DNA from: Ceratobasidium sp. AG-K
Lineage: Eukaryota; Basidiomycota; Agaricomycetes; Cantharellales; Ceratobasidiaceae
Direction of reading: 5' to 3'
Length of the DNA stretch: 64,000 nucleotides
Assembly: GCA_037039685.1 (NCBI GenBank)
Contig: JAWNGF010000013.1
Location: 1,385,001 to 1,449,000 of the forward strand
In this document: piece by piece, positions 14,343 through 25,838 of the stretch
Layout: the number at the start of each line of letters is the position of its first letter
How positions within the stretch are numbered: position 1 is the first letter of the stretch
Program-made: the position numbers and the translations under genes
Notes under the pieces: model-generated
What the model was told of the DNA's origin: nothing
Seen by the model: the letters and a program-made list of their open reading frames with translations, nothing else
Database searches by the model: none

Positions 14343-15871
14343 TCAGAAATCCTTCCCAAGATACGATTTCAGGAGCCGCTCTGCTTTACTCCTCATGTCC
14401 AGCTTGACGCGTGGCTCGTGCCCGTCATCGATCAAGTCAGCTCCGATACTGTAGAACTTGAGATAACGTGCTACTTGTCCATCAGAAAGACCGCTTAGTT
14501 GCCAGGAATGGGAGGTATTTGTAGAAAGATTAGAGAGGTTGTGTGCCTAGTAGTATAGAATATATGCACTTAACCCGAAAACCTAATGTGAGTGTTGAGT
14601 CCACATACCGAAGGCAGTTCGCCCTTGTCGTTGACTGGCATGACCACCCTTGATTTAGAATGCTAATTGTATCAAGTCTAATATGAATAACCGCGCATGA
14701 CACCTGGAAGAGTAAATTATAGCCGGTGTGGCAAGACTCACCGTCCATAGACAACGCTGAGTGGATATGAGCGTTCGGCTAACATCCTGGAGCACACCTT
14801 CTATGCGTTCAAGTAGGCGATTCGTGTCGTCTAGTCTACTGATGTCGTCTTTCCCGCTTTTGTGAGCCATGATATCTTAGTTGCATCGTCAAATTGAAGC
14901 TCACTGCGATTGGGCATAGTCGATGCGGGTCCCCTCGTTTCGACTGCGTCGCCACCGATTATTTCCGTGCTCACCGGAGCCGGGGTTGTCTCGCTCTGAA
15001 CTTCGATTGAGCATTCCGACTTGATAGCCTGGGGAGTCCTAGATTCAAATCCTATTGAATGAGATGATAGTACTAGCTCCTCATTCGGAAGTGGTTGAGT
15101 CGATTCTGAGGTAAACAGCCCCCTCATTGAGTGCTGAATGTACCGTGCTATAAAATACTTTAAAAAATAGATGTAATATTATTTGGCTGTGCTTACCGTT
15201 CTGAATATTGAATAAATGCTGCGACAAGTTCATGTTCAAATCGGGATTAGAAATGGATGAACCTGCGCGAACCAGATAGGGTTCAAGTTGACCAGGTTAA
15301 AGTACTAGAGTGACATACTACCGGCTAAACTCTCAACCGCGCGGATAGCACTTTGAACCAGCTTAATTTCGTTGTCCGACGGGGCTCCAATAACCGGCTC
15401 CAGTGAAAGGGGAATGTGTGACGGCAGTGTGGGTGGGTTGTAGGTCGTGTCCTAGCTTGATATCACGCATCTCAATTCAAGCGTGGATCAACAAGCTTAC
15501 TTGGACAGTATTGGACCCGTACGTGCTACGATAGAGGGCTAAAAATAATATAAGCCAATTGCAAGATGCGCCGGGCATGGGGTGCGGGCGGATTTACCCA
15601 TCTGGACCTCGAATAAGTGTTGCGCCAATTGCATCGGTAAGTCAGGATCGTATAAAGCCGGAGCTTGGCTCTGGTCAGCTACTGTGATCCTAATGGTACA
15701 GCGCTTACCGGTCAGTATACCATTGACGGCCCTGATTGCAGCATGAATCGCTTTCACCTCGCCTTTGCTCGGCACACCGACTATCGGGCTCAACGAATGG
15801 GCGTCGGAGAGGCAGGCCGGAAGAGGAGGCGGAGTGTATACCGTCGTGCGCAACGAGGCGGCTTGAGCCAT
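14343..15871 (-). CDS. Tandem two-repeat family protein, copy A ('laminin domain protein'-like)
   Basis: Function unknown. The ATG at 15871 (MAQAASL) opens the first ~75-residue repeat: YTPPPLPACLSDAHSL, SPIVGVPSKGEVKAIHAAIR, an intron, then ALYDPDLPMQLAQHLFEVQM. The second repeat follows (PLEPVIGAPSDNEI, then DPDLNMNLSQHLFNIQ). A Ser/Thr/Glu-rich linker (15130-14880) and a segment DDTNRLLERIEGVLQDVSRT come next, then a C-terminal part (LSDGQVARYLKFYSIGADL) stopping at 14343. Several introns of 50-70 nt are inferred. The paralogues at 17249-18748 and 19517-21080 share this architecture, so real coding is well supported. The resemblance to Rhizoctonia proteins labelled 'laminin domain protein' is from memory; no true laminin fold is visible. 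No signal peptide or membrane segment is seen. Confidence 0.8.
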
Positions 15872-17248
15872 GGAAGATCAGTCCCCGAGACGGTCGTGGT
15901 CAAGAGCTGAATTGAAGTTCGGTGGCACTTCGCCACTCGCTCTAAGCGCCAGGCTGACGAAGTGCGCGCTTAGACTCGGCTCTCAAAACCTCCCAAGGCC
16001 GAGAGCACCAGGGAGCTTATGGGACTGTGCTCATAGACCGTACCCACCACGATGAGCTTACAAGCACTCGGCGATGTAACCGGAGCCATGTACTTGAAAT
16101 GGGTGGATCTCGACCTCAGTATCTTCCAGTTACGTCAGTAAAATCCGGGTTGGCTCCGGAGAGCTCCGGAGCCTAGGACCTAAGGGAGCAGGACTCCTCT
16201 TTCAGGAGCGCTCCGGAGATGTAAGAAGTGGATGCGGATCACTGCTGATCACAACCATCGGGCGCTACATCTCCTGTAGTTTCAGGAGCCCTCCTGAGGC
16301 TCCTTGTCTGGGGGATTTTGCCGACGTATTTGATCTCCGGCTAGCTTTTAATTTTGATAGCTCGATGAACCATACTCCCCCTCGCCTCTGGTCTACCTCA
16401 TATCTCGACCACCTTATCCGGATATACTAGGCTTGACAAAAAAACTAAGACCACTCTCTAGCTCTCTGTCCGAAACCCTGGCTAGCCTACCCGGGGTTGC
16501 AACCCTTGCGTCTCGGGGCAAGAATGAAAAGTGAGCCTGGGCAATGTACAGTATCTCAGCCGCATGACACTGGTGCTTTCGACACTATGGCATTGAATCG
16601 TGTATCTCTTGGTCCAGTGAAGTTTATCAACGAACAACGATATCGTTTTCGTCAAAACCAACCCTCGCCGATTTGTCGTGCTCAGGAGAGTATCGGCGTC
16701 ACCGACCCAAAAAAAACCCGCTCACGCTATCCAAACTGTATCCTCGAAAGCCACGCAAGATCCTGCTGGCAATTTTCTAGTGAATCGGCTGGACTCTTAC
16801 CTTTGCATCACTAGCTGGTACTAAAACAATCACTAAAGTTCCTGTTGCTTGGGCATGCTAGGGCCAGCTTCAACTGATTGAGGGTTTGCAACAGTGGCTC
16901 GGGTTCTTAACGGGGGAATGGAAAGACTAGGTCAAGACAATTCAGCCAGACCGCTCCTGGAACTTGCTGATTGACTTTCCGTGGCGAATCTGCCGCAGTG
17001 GGCTGGGTTGAATGATTATCCCCACCTTACTCCAGTCCCTCCTCGATTCCCGGACCGTCTGGCGCCGCCTCTTGGGGGCGCAGTAGATTATAAGCGTGTC
17101 ACGGATTTCCCGGTCTCGAATAATTCTCAGGAAAGTATTCAGCTCAAGTTCGGCAACGCATTACTTGCAAGAAGTAGATCAGGGTACACCGTGCGATCAC
17201 TAATTCAATGCGTACAGTACGTGTCACTAAGTAAATGATACCGTTTGT
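15872..17248. other. Intergenic stretch between copies A and B, contains a MITE
   Basis: Holds the MITE at 16131-16328. The remaining open frames (for example plus-strand near 16500-16800 and 16980-17240) have no recognisable domain and look fortuitous. Confidence 0.5.
16131..16328. mobile_element. Small MITE with TA-flanked inverted repeats
   Basis: The ends are CGTCAGTAAAATCC (16133-16146) and the inverted CGTCGGCAAAATCC (16313-16326), 12 of 14 identical. Both are flanked by TA, the target duplication expected of Tc1/mariner-type elements. At about 200 bp it carries no coding capacity. Its interior is built of nested CTCCGGAG and TCAGGAG words that would fold on themselves. Confidence 0.65.
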
Positions 17249-18748
17249 TTACAATGACACTGCCCAGCCGCTTCCGGGATTTTCCTCCAGGTGTTTGTAA
17301 AGTAGTTTCGCCGCCTCATCGATTTTATCGGGAGCGATCCTCGTTTCGCCATCATTCTCCTGGAATAAACCCGCACCAATATCATAGAATCGGAGGTATG
17401 ACGCCAGGTGTAGATTAGAGAGAGCAACGTCAGTGTTGTAATAGCCCATACACCTATACGAACTTCCGCCACTGGATGGGCTCTTGGAACGTATCCGCAA
17501 CCGTGGAAGATCATACTTCTACAGGATTACGCGCAGTAAGCATAAGAATCAATGAACGAACAATATAATTGATCAATTCGCACCGATGGAAGCTCCCCCT
17601 TCAGGTTCATTATCGCGTAGCGGCCTGGATAGCTTATTGACTAAATCAGGTAAGCGCTTAGCATTGACAAGCAACCTTGTACGATAAAATCGGGATGCGT
17701 CGCTTACCTGTGCAAAATGATGCTGGGTTGAAATCAACACGTTATTAATATTTTTTAGAACATCAAGCAGTTGATTGGCATCTTCGGATGCACATTTTGT
17801 CTCCCCTGTGACGTTCGGTTGCAAAGTTGTCTGCGATTGATTATGTGGGTGCTGTTCCGCGGCGGAATGGGTCGGGTCAGCACTTTCGGGGATATCGCTC
17901 GCCTGCTCGCGGGAGGAGATGTGTTCTATCTCGTTTGAGGTACGCGTTCTGCGGTGGTTTGGTTTCGGGGAAGTGAACTGCCCCTGAATGGAATGTTGAA
18001 TGTATCGCGCTAAGGATTAGCCAGCTTCAGCCTGTACATTGCGCTACTCAGAATAATACATACCAGCTTGAATATTAAACAGATGCTGTGACAAGTTTGC
18101 GCTCAAGTCGGGATCGAAGACATACGGATCTGGACTGGTCAACTCTTCGTCCTCATCTGAGCCTGGACGGGACATACTGGTAGACAGACTATCCATCATA
18201 CGGACAGCATTTTGTGCCAGTCTAATATCTTCATCCGACGGGGCTCCTATGACCGGCTCCAATGGGATTGGAATATGCGACGGTAGCTTGGGCGGTGTGT
18301 ATGTGGCTTCCTAGTCGAGTGGATCAGTCCTATCCCCGCGAGATTGGCTAGATGGGCTTACTACTGGAATAAGACTAAAGCTATACGTGTTGCGATATAC
18401 AGCTAACCGGCATTGTCGGTCAATCGGACGATTCGAGCTATCGGGATGCACCCACCCATTTGAACCTCGAACAAGTGCTGTGCCAGTTGCATCGGTAGAT
18501 CCGGGTCGTACAACGCAGGGGCTTGGTAGTTCAATCACACATTGTACAGACCACCCGATAACACTGAACTGACCAGCCAGAATACCGTGGAGGCCTCTGA
18601 TTGCAGCGTGTATCGCTTTGACATCTTCGTTGCTTGGCGGACCGACGATCGGTTTTAAAGAATGAGCACCTGAGAGGCAGTCAGGAAGGCGAGGAGGGGT
18701 GTACGTGTGATTATCTATTGACGCGGTCTGCAATTCGACTTGAGCCAT
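17249..18748 (-). CDS. Tandem two-repeat family protein, copy B
   Basis: Paralogue of copies A and C; function unknown. The ATG at 18748 (MAQVELQ) is preferred because it aligns with copy A; a further in-frame ATG lies two codons upstream (18754). The first repeat reads YTPPRLPDCLSGAHSLKPIV, PPSNEDVKAIHAAIRGLHGI, then after an intron LYDPDLPMQLAQHLFEVQ. The second reads EPVIGAPSDEDIRLAQNAVR and YVFDPDLSANLSQHLFNIQ. A polar linker is followed by SEDANQLLDVLKNINNVLIS and a C-terminal exon KIDEAAKLLYKHLEENPGSG, with the stop at 17249. Exon order and intron positions match the other copies. It is the middle member of a head-to-tail array with units of about 2.3-2.9 kb. Confidence 0.8.
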
Positions 18749-19516
18749 GACCATTCAATTCAAGTTGCCGAGACGGTGGTCAGAGTCGGGTGACATCCAG
18801 CCACTCGACCTGCCTAGCGCTGGCTTTACGTAACCACGCAATCGCTTCAACCAGCCAAACCCCACCACGAAACGACCACCGACTTTTACAAGTACACATA
18901 AACTATTTTGGTTGCACACCCTGAGGGCAACTCTTCCGAGCCTCGATCCCAGGTCTTGGATTCATTTTGCAGTCGTCAGCCGCCCTACATGTGTCCACAG
19001 CGCCTCCGATTACAGTACCAACTAGTATTTAACTGTTGAGCTCCTTGCTGAACCCTGCCTCGACCACTAACTACAGCTGCGAACACCCATCTCCATCAAT
19101 ATCTCGACTATGCCTAAACTCTAGATAACAGCCAAACTGCCCGTATGCACTAGTACAGGGAAGATATCCAAACAGCTGCCCGACCCCCTCTGGTACCCCT
19201 GTGGGAGACGGTTTTAGAGACTTCCAGAGCGGTGAGTCTACCACTAGAGGTCTCTCCACGCTGATCGTCAATCGACATAAAACTAAATTAATTTATACTG
19301 CCGGGCTCAGCTTGTCTGACCAAAGCAACAACTAGTCGAGAGTACTGAGGTGCTTGGCGCTCATTTTGCCCGATCCGAATCCCATCCCCGCGCCTTCATT
19401 CTCGCTCACACCCGCAATGTCTCTGGGAGGAAATTCAAATTCAATATATATTTTCGAGCCCAATCTGTACGTGTTCGTATACTCCAGAAGTGGTGAAATG
19501 TAACGCGCGATTAGAA
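18749..19516. other. Intergenic stretch between copies B and C
   Basis: No coding stretch or repeat of note is visible. It should include the promoter of copy B and the 3' end of copy C. Confidence 0.5.
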
Positions 19517-21080
19517 TTATGGCAACGCAGCCCAACCACTTCCAGGGTGCTCATCCAAGTGTTTCGTCAGCAGCATCTCGGCTTCTTCCTTCTTGTTCTC
19601 AGCGATCGTCAGCTTTCCATCCAGGACTTCCGTCAAGTCCTTCCCAATTTCGTAGAATTGAAGATAAGCCGCCAATTGTGGGTCCGAGAGTCCATTGCCT
19701 GTGCCGTATAGGCGCATGCAAGTGTAATTCGAATTTCTGCTGGAGGACCAATATGACCCGTGTCTAAGCCTTGGTAAACCGTATTTCTAGCGTGTTCAAC
19801 GTAAGAGTCAGAAGTCCGTTTGTCATGGCGGCCCGTGATCGGATACTTACCGATGGCAACTCCCCATTCCGATTTACAATCGCGTAAGAGTCCGTGCTAG
19901 TAGTTGACTGGGATGGATCGAGTGATTATCGCTCACAAGGAATCAAGTATGTAGATACAAGGCTCACCTGGACAATACTGTGTTGAACTGAAATCAATGT
20001 TGTGCTAATGTTCTGGAGCGTACGCAGCACATCGCTAGTACCTTCGGGTGTATCCATTATCCCGTTTGTGTTCTCCCGTGCCGACATGGGCAATATCGAT
20101 TGATTACTTGAGTCAGCCATTCCGACGGGGAGTTGCGTTGCATTGATCACCTCCCCAACACCCGCGCTGTGCTCGTCGGACGGAATATTTTCTCCCCCAT
20201 CGGAGATATTCCTCTGGAGGTCTACCGAAAGCCTTGTCTGCGAGGAAGTGCCGGACGATGGCTGCGACCCCGAGACTTCTGAACCGGTCTGAGAGGGCTC
20301 CGAGACGAATCGACCTTGGTTTGCTTCCTGTATATGTCGGGCTGCTCACGGATGAGATTGAAATTAGTTGATGCTTCCATAATTCCAACTTTGACGTACC
20401 TATCTGCAGATTGAACAAGTGCTGAGACAATCGCATACTCAAATCTGGGTCGAACATTGATGGCACTGAACAGGTTGCGGAATCAGATATAGCCGGTCGA
20501 TGAATCGTGTTGCTAACCTCGGGAAAGGTTATCCAAGTCACGAACTGCGTTGTGTACCGAGATAATCTGTTCATCTGATGGTGGACCTACTACCACCTCG
20601 AGATGGATAGGGATCTGTGACGGAAACGCGGGAGGTGCATAAGTGTGGTCCTAGTCGACTGTATCAGTACGATGCGTACGCAAAATAATTAATTTCTTAC
20701 CTGCTGAAACGGGCTGAATGAATAGATGCTTCGATAAACAGCTGAGGCTCGCTTCGTTAGCTCTAATTCGACCATATTACCCTAGCAATCTCACCCATCT
20801 GGACGTTAAACAGATGCTGATTGAGTTGCATGGCAAGGGATGGATCATTTAGTGCAGGAACTTGCTTATTTGAATCAGTAAACACAATTACTATTTTCAA
20901 AAAGTTCTCGAACTGACTCTGCGCTACACTAGTGACGGCTCTAATCACATCATGGATCGCTTTTACGTCATCATCTGACGGGACGTCTAAGATCGTTTTC
21001 AGTTCATGAGTACTTGAAAGATATTCGGGAAGCCGAGGAGGTTCGTATCTCGCGATTTGACGTGTATTAATATTCGCCAT
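19517..21080 (-). CDS. Tandem two-repeat family protein, copy C
   Basis: Upstream member of the three-copy array; function unknown. The ATG at 21080 begins MANINTRQIARYEPPRLPEY. The first repeat is HELKTILDVPSDDDVKAIHD plus VPALNDPSLAMQLNQHLFNV. The second is YAPPAFPSQIPIHLEVVVG and PPSDEQIISVHNAVRDLDN plus SMFDPDLSMRLSQHLFNLQ. The linker is rich in Ser, Gln and Glu (20330-20080), followed by DVLRTLQNISTTLISVQHS and a C-terminal exon YLQFYEIGKDLTEVLDGKL ending HPGSGWAALP. Copy C shares the closing HLxExPGSGWA signature with copy B, while copy A has a shortened, divergent end. A TATA-like run lies at 21251-21260. The repeat consensus is PIVGxPSDEDVxAIHxAIR and DPDLxxxLxQHLFNxQ. Confidence 0.8.
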
Positions 21081-21250
21081 GGGAAGAGTCCGGCCAGACC
21101 AATTATTATGATGGTTGAATGCGGGTGGCAAAAAACACATTTGATGCGAGAGCAGCCACGTGACTGAGCAAACCCACCCAACTTGAAGGCTCAACGCGAA
21201 CACGGGACTCGCTTCTAGCCCAAGCACTGGCTGCTTTTCTTCAATTCCCG

Positions 21251-21260
21251 GTATATATAT
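21251..21260 (-). promoter_or_regulatory. TATA-like box upstream of copy C
   Basis: GTATATATAT about 175 nt upstream of the copy C start, on the minus-strand promoter side. The distance would imply a fairly long leader. Confidence 0.35.
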
Positions 21261-21734
21261 TTACATTCACTCTAAACTCTCTATGAAAACTCGCAGAAGA
21301 GTTCCTGAGGCAACAACTCTCAATCGAGTTCTACGCGTGACATCAATGATAGTACGATGTAGGTCTAACACACGCCGGTTTTATAAACATAGTAGTCTCC
21401 TAGATATTTGTCGAGGCTCCTGCGTTCGGCACGATATTTCTTTCCTCTCTACCACACGTCGTCCTAGTATTGGTATTGCAGGTCTCTTGTCAATGCCTTA
21501 TTGATGATCGGATGGAGTTATTGGAAAGAAAACTTCGAACGTCGTCGTACATGAGTTGGGGAGCCGTGGCTAATAGCGATTATTTTGAGTGACCCATAAA
21601 GGTTAATGGTGTACGGTGAGAAGTTCAAATCTACATACTGAAAGTAATCCTGTGTGGTGGACTCTGACGAGAGGTATTTCGGTTATCTCCTGGAAACCCC
21701 AGCAATCGTATAAGTGAGGTTGAAGGCGCTTCCG

Positions 21735-21934
21735 GAAGATCAGATTTTATGAGATATTAGCATAAAGCTTACCTCGGTCCGACTAGTACGCTTTGTTGAT
21801 ACCAACATCCAAAGTATGCTCTTAAGGATTTCTGCCAACTTGTCTGGCAATCGGTTGGTGTCCTCGGAACCGACCCGAGCCGTGGTAGTTAAAAATGGGT
21901 TGTGGGGGTGAGGTGGCGGTGAGCCACGCGACAT
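21735..21934 (-). pseudogene. Relic of a fourth family copy (linker/third-segment exon only)
   Basis: SEDTNRLPDKLAEILKSILW and MLVSTKRTS match the segment that reads DDTNRLLERIEGVLQDVSRT in copy A and SEDANQLLDVLKNINNVLIS in copy B. Neither the two N-terminal repeats nor the C-terminal exon are found near it, so this is a truncated copy marking an earlier, longer array. Confidence 0.6.
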
Positions 21935-22190
21935 GATAGGTAATCATTTTATATCATCTATGATTACCGCCGGCCTGAAAAGGCACAGATAAGCGCTGCT
22001 GAACACAATTGAGGTATATGCGCGCCGGAAACCCCAGGCTCTCATGAGTAATTATTATATTCCTTTTTTTCTCAACACAATGCGGGTTGGGAAACCTACG
22101 GTAAATCAAGCAAGGATGTAGTAGAGAACGAGGCAAACATGTTATTCATTTATTCCGAGCATGGCGAGTCTTTACATTATCAAATTTTGT

Positions 22191-23605
22191 CTAGGCCTCT
22201 ACGACGATATTCCGAGCACTTCGGGGAGTGACAATTTCGACCACACCAGACTCCCTTACTTTCTTGGCGTCCGCACCGAAGTAGCCTACCATCTTCATTA
22301 GTACACGTTCAAAGCGCTAGACAACTGTACTTACGGGGTGTCATGAATGTCCAGTCAATTGAACCTTGCACGCAGTACTCGATTCCTTGGATGTACTGTG
22401 CAATCTGAGCGTCAAGCTCAGGACCAAACGAACGCAACTGCGCCTTCGCCTTCTGGTACTCCTCCATCCTGGTGTGTATGAGCTGGTTCACATAGTCGAT
22501 TGCGCCTTCGAGATCTAGACGCTTGTCCCACATGGCAATGAATACCAGGTTCTGGGTGTCACCCCGTGCTAGCTCAGGCTACGAAGGCGCATGCACTGGT
22601 GAGATAATGAAAAACATGGCTAGATCAACCTACTAACCGGGAATGAGTACACGTCATTTGCCCACGTTAACAGGTCATTGCCGGCTTCCTTCAACTCCAT
22701 CATCATGGGGTCAGAGTGTACCTCTGCCGGTAAGTCTAAGTCAAGGGAGTACTCGATGATCGCTGGGCAGACGCCAACCAAAGTTCAGCACTTCAACAGG
22801 GCCATAGTTGGACCCGGAGCTACTCACGATATGCCAGCCTCACTGCGGATGTATCTCGACGCAGTTGTATGAACTCCTCCACCGTTGGGACTACATCAAT
22901 CGATCGGTTGGCAGTTTGTTGTAGACTCGCACGAGTATATAGGTCAGTGGCGTCAATGAGGCGCTGGATGACCATTGGGCCCGCTTTTGGACGCATGCGG
23001 TTGACGAGGCTGCAGAGTAGTTCGTGTACATCAGCATAATGTATCGTACACGGATAAAATGACAGGAGGTACTTTTGTAGGCAGGCAACAATTTTGATAT
23101 CAGGTATAGGGGCTTCTGGGTCGCGTAGTGTTTTCATGGCAACTTCGATGATCCGTCCTACTGCTTCAGCGTCGTTACAGAGCTCGCTCTCGTCTGTGAG
23201 GTTGTCGAACTAGGTTGCGAGTTTAGTTTATGGCACGAGCTAGGAGTAGGTACGAACCGCAAATAGCCAGAGTACAAAGTCCATGGATGGGCGTAGACGC
23301 TCCAGATCAGCATCTGCAAATGCCAAGGCCCCCATGAGGCCGAAGGCGCTATCGAAATACTTCTGACGCTTGATACCAGAGTAGATACCTAGAGTATATG
23401 CGCATACGTTAACCAGATTCATAGGTTAACTTTGTTGCGTACCATAGCTATCGAACCAAGCATACGACTCGGCTTCGACTTGTTGCCAGTGAAGGTTGGT
23501 CTTCAGGGAGAAAAAGCTACCAGTGTAACCGGCGATATCAGGCAACCGCACCTGGGACGGGAAGGTGGAGCGGTCGATGAGATTGAGCTGCGAGTACTCG
23601 GGCAT
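22191..23605 (-). CDS. Sesquiterpene synthase (class I terpene cyclase)
   Basis: Cyclises farnesyl diphosphate to an unidentified sesquiterpene in the cytosol. The ATG at 23605 begins MPEYSQLNLIDRSTFPSQVR. The aspartate-rich Mg-binding motif falls across an intron as LWLFAFDNLTDESEL, fitting D(D/N/E)xxD. The second metal motif is NDVYSFPPELARGD, which satisfies the NSE pattern NDxxSxxxE, also across an intron. The C-terminal part (DYVNQLIHTRMEEYQKAKAQ, YIQGIEYCVQGSIDWTF, TPRYFGADAKKV) is the usual end of basidiomycete cyclases; the stop is at 22191. The catalytic motifs are intact, so the enzyme is probably active. No P450, oxidase or transporter gene lies next to it, so no cluster is apparent. 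A TTTAAATA element lies about 90 nt upstream. Confidence 0.92.
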
Positions 23606-23690
23606 GATAATGAGAAATGTGTGTTGAGTGTTGTGTAATGCTCAAGTAGGAGAGAAGAGTGGATGACGAGTCCGGTGGATGTGGTGGGGG

Positions 23691-23700
23691 TTTAAATACC
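23691..23700 (-). promoter_or_regulatory. TATA-like box of the terpene synthase gene
   Basis: On the minus strand this reads GGTATTTAAA, about 86-95 nt upstream of the start codon at 23605, a normal position for a fungal TATA element. Confidence 0.45.
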
Positions 23701-24048
23701 TCGAGCGGCCACCGGTAACTTACGCTGACGGCGAGTTCACGACATTGCTCATCACATACCTATGTTTCGTATCCACATATCGGTGCAGACATAAAGTTAA
23801 ACTATGTTCTTGGTCATAATCACCTTTGTATGCTGTCCAGTCACTCGGCGATGCGTGATACCCTAGACACTCCAGTCTGACAGCGTCCGTACACAGCCAA
23901 AACCCCCAGACGACATAGCATCAATATCTTGTTCGTGAGACGCGACTTCATCTATCTCCCCGTTATGTTATTTGGTTATTCACCAATTTAGTGCAATGCA
24001 CCGTGTAGAGTACCGCGCTCATCGGCGCTAATTCAGCAAGATAGGCAG

Positions 24049-24112
24049 GCTCTTCCTGGCGCTAAACGGAGCTGGCCGACACGGATTAATGGAGATGAGC
24101 GCCAGGAAGAGC
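24049..24112. repeat. Short hairpin, 15-bp perfect arms
   Basis: GCTCTTCCTGGCGCT at 24049-24063 is the exact reverse complement of 24098-24112, with a 34-nt loop. It is far from any gene end, so it is not an obvious terminator; it may be a degenerate foldback element. Confidence 0.7.
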
Positions 24113-25838
24113 GACCCGCGTCAAAAGCATTGATAAGCGCCCCGATATCGCAAACACCGGATCATGCCCAGTAAGGCTTGTAAGACGGTAGCAATCGGTT
24201 GGTAGCTTTGTACGATGGAATATCCAACGCATGGTAGCCTCATGTAACCCAATTAGCGGTGACAGCCGGTGGTATAATTGAGGTGCGTTACGTCATTGAT
24301 TCAGGTTGTCCATCAAGGTTTCGCAAGTAATTTGTGTAGCTCGCCAATAGCCATCACCCTAAGCCACTGTGAAGCCTAAGCGCGCTGAATTCTAGTCACA
24401 TCGACACTGAGAACTCATGAATTAAGTCACTAGACGTGTCCGCTTTCAGTGACTAATGCGCCGAAGATTATCTTTAGGAGTGACCAGAGGGCAAATGAGT
24501 TCCACAACCTATACAAATTTCCCTTTTATGGCATTGAAGACTGAACCATGCGCAAGGTGACTGAAAAATGATGTACTCCATCACCGAAAGCGGCCACTTT
24601 CGGTTCAGTACTTTTGCTAATGTTTTTCGTTAACCCCAGACCCCACAGTGAAGCATACCCATATCTCAATCTCCTATTTACACTCCAATTTCTATGAGTG
24701 ACTCTGATTGGGATAATCTTACTGGCGGCTATTTACCGGTGATATAAAAGTATACCTATCAGCTATCGCTCTAATCTGATACATCTAAGCATTGCCCCTC
24801 GGTATGGACACTTACCTAAACGGACTGAACTTTAAATATCTATGGCTGGATGAGCGTTTTTTGATTCGTACCACATAACACATACTAACAAAGACCCAGC
24901 TCTCGGCTTGAATCACCCGTTACGATTCCAGCCTCGACACGTTGGTTGCGTGAATATCTTCCACATGGAAACAAACTTTATCTGCTCCATTTGCGGTAAT
25001 CGTGTGGCAACGAAAACATAACTTTCGACAACCTGTTCGCGGACGGTAGGAATGCCGAGAGTTACGCGCCCTCGATCTAAACCTACCGCAGTTATAGTTC
25101 CGCTAGCTGGTTGAAACAGTTTGACTCACAGAACTTTATCAACAGCAACCCCCGTCCTCGAGACAAACAAATATTTCTATACCGGCAGCAGTACCCGATC
25201 CTCGGAAGGAATTCCTCCGGTGTGAGGATCGGTGCATATCTTTGACGCGTAACAATTCTCAAGAAGCATATATGCGATGTTTTCGGGCATAAATCACTAG
25301 TCTTTACTCAAGTCCAAGGATGGGCTCAATGCCTATTGTGGGGTGCGGTAGAATAGTTATACGGAATCATGTATCCGGCAAACATGTAGGACAATGTCTC
25401 GCCAATTCACTATGACAGGTGATTTCTGATACCCCAATCATGTACTTGTATATACCAGATATGGTGGGCGGAAGGAGCTACAGTACGTGTAAGTATCTTC
25501 GGACTCCTGGGTAAATGGGATACATACTCGGTTCAAAACATCCGGTGCCAAGGTTGCGCTAGGCCTTATGCAACCAGTATGGCGTGCATTTCTTTGCCCA
25601 TGTGGCTCGGCGCTTATCTGGATGTTATTGAACCCGCTGTTACACTATCAACGGTAGTCCAAGCGCTCCAATAAGGCGTAATCCCGGGTACTGCACGAGA
25701 CCATTCCTCACAAGATCCCGGCATAGGCTAGAATATACTATTAGAACAATCCATTACGATTAACTAAAGGTTTCACAAGATCCAAAATCTCTAATCCAAC
25801 ATAAACCACGCTCGGTAGCTTTTGCCCTTATCTTCTAA

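Larger units (their letters stand above)
23606..25838. other. Intergenic stretch, no gene seen
   Basis: No coding stretch is visible on either strand. It holds the terpene-synthase promoter (a TTTAAATACC element at 23691-23700) and a 15-bp perfect inverted repeat at 24049-24063 / 24098-24112. Confidence 0.6.
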
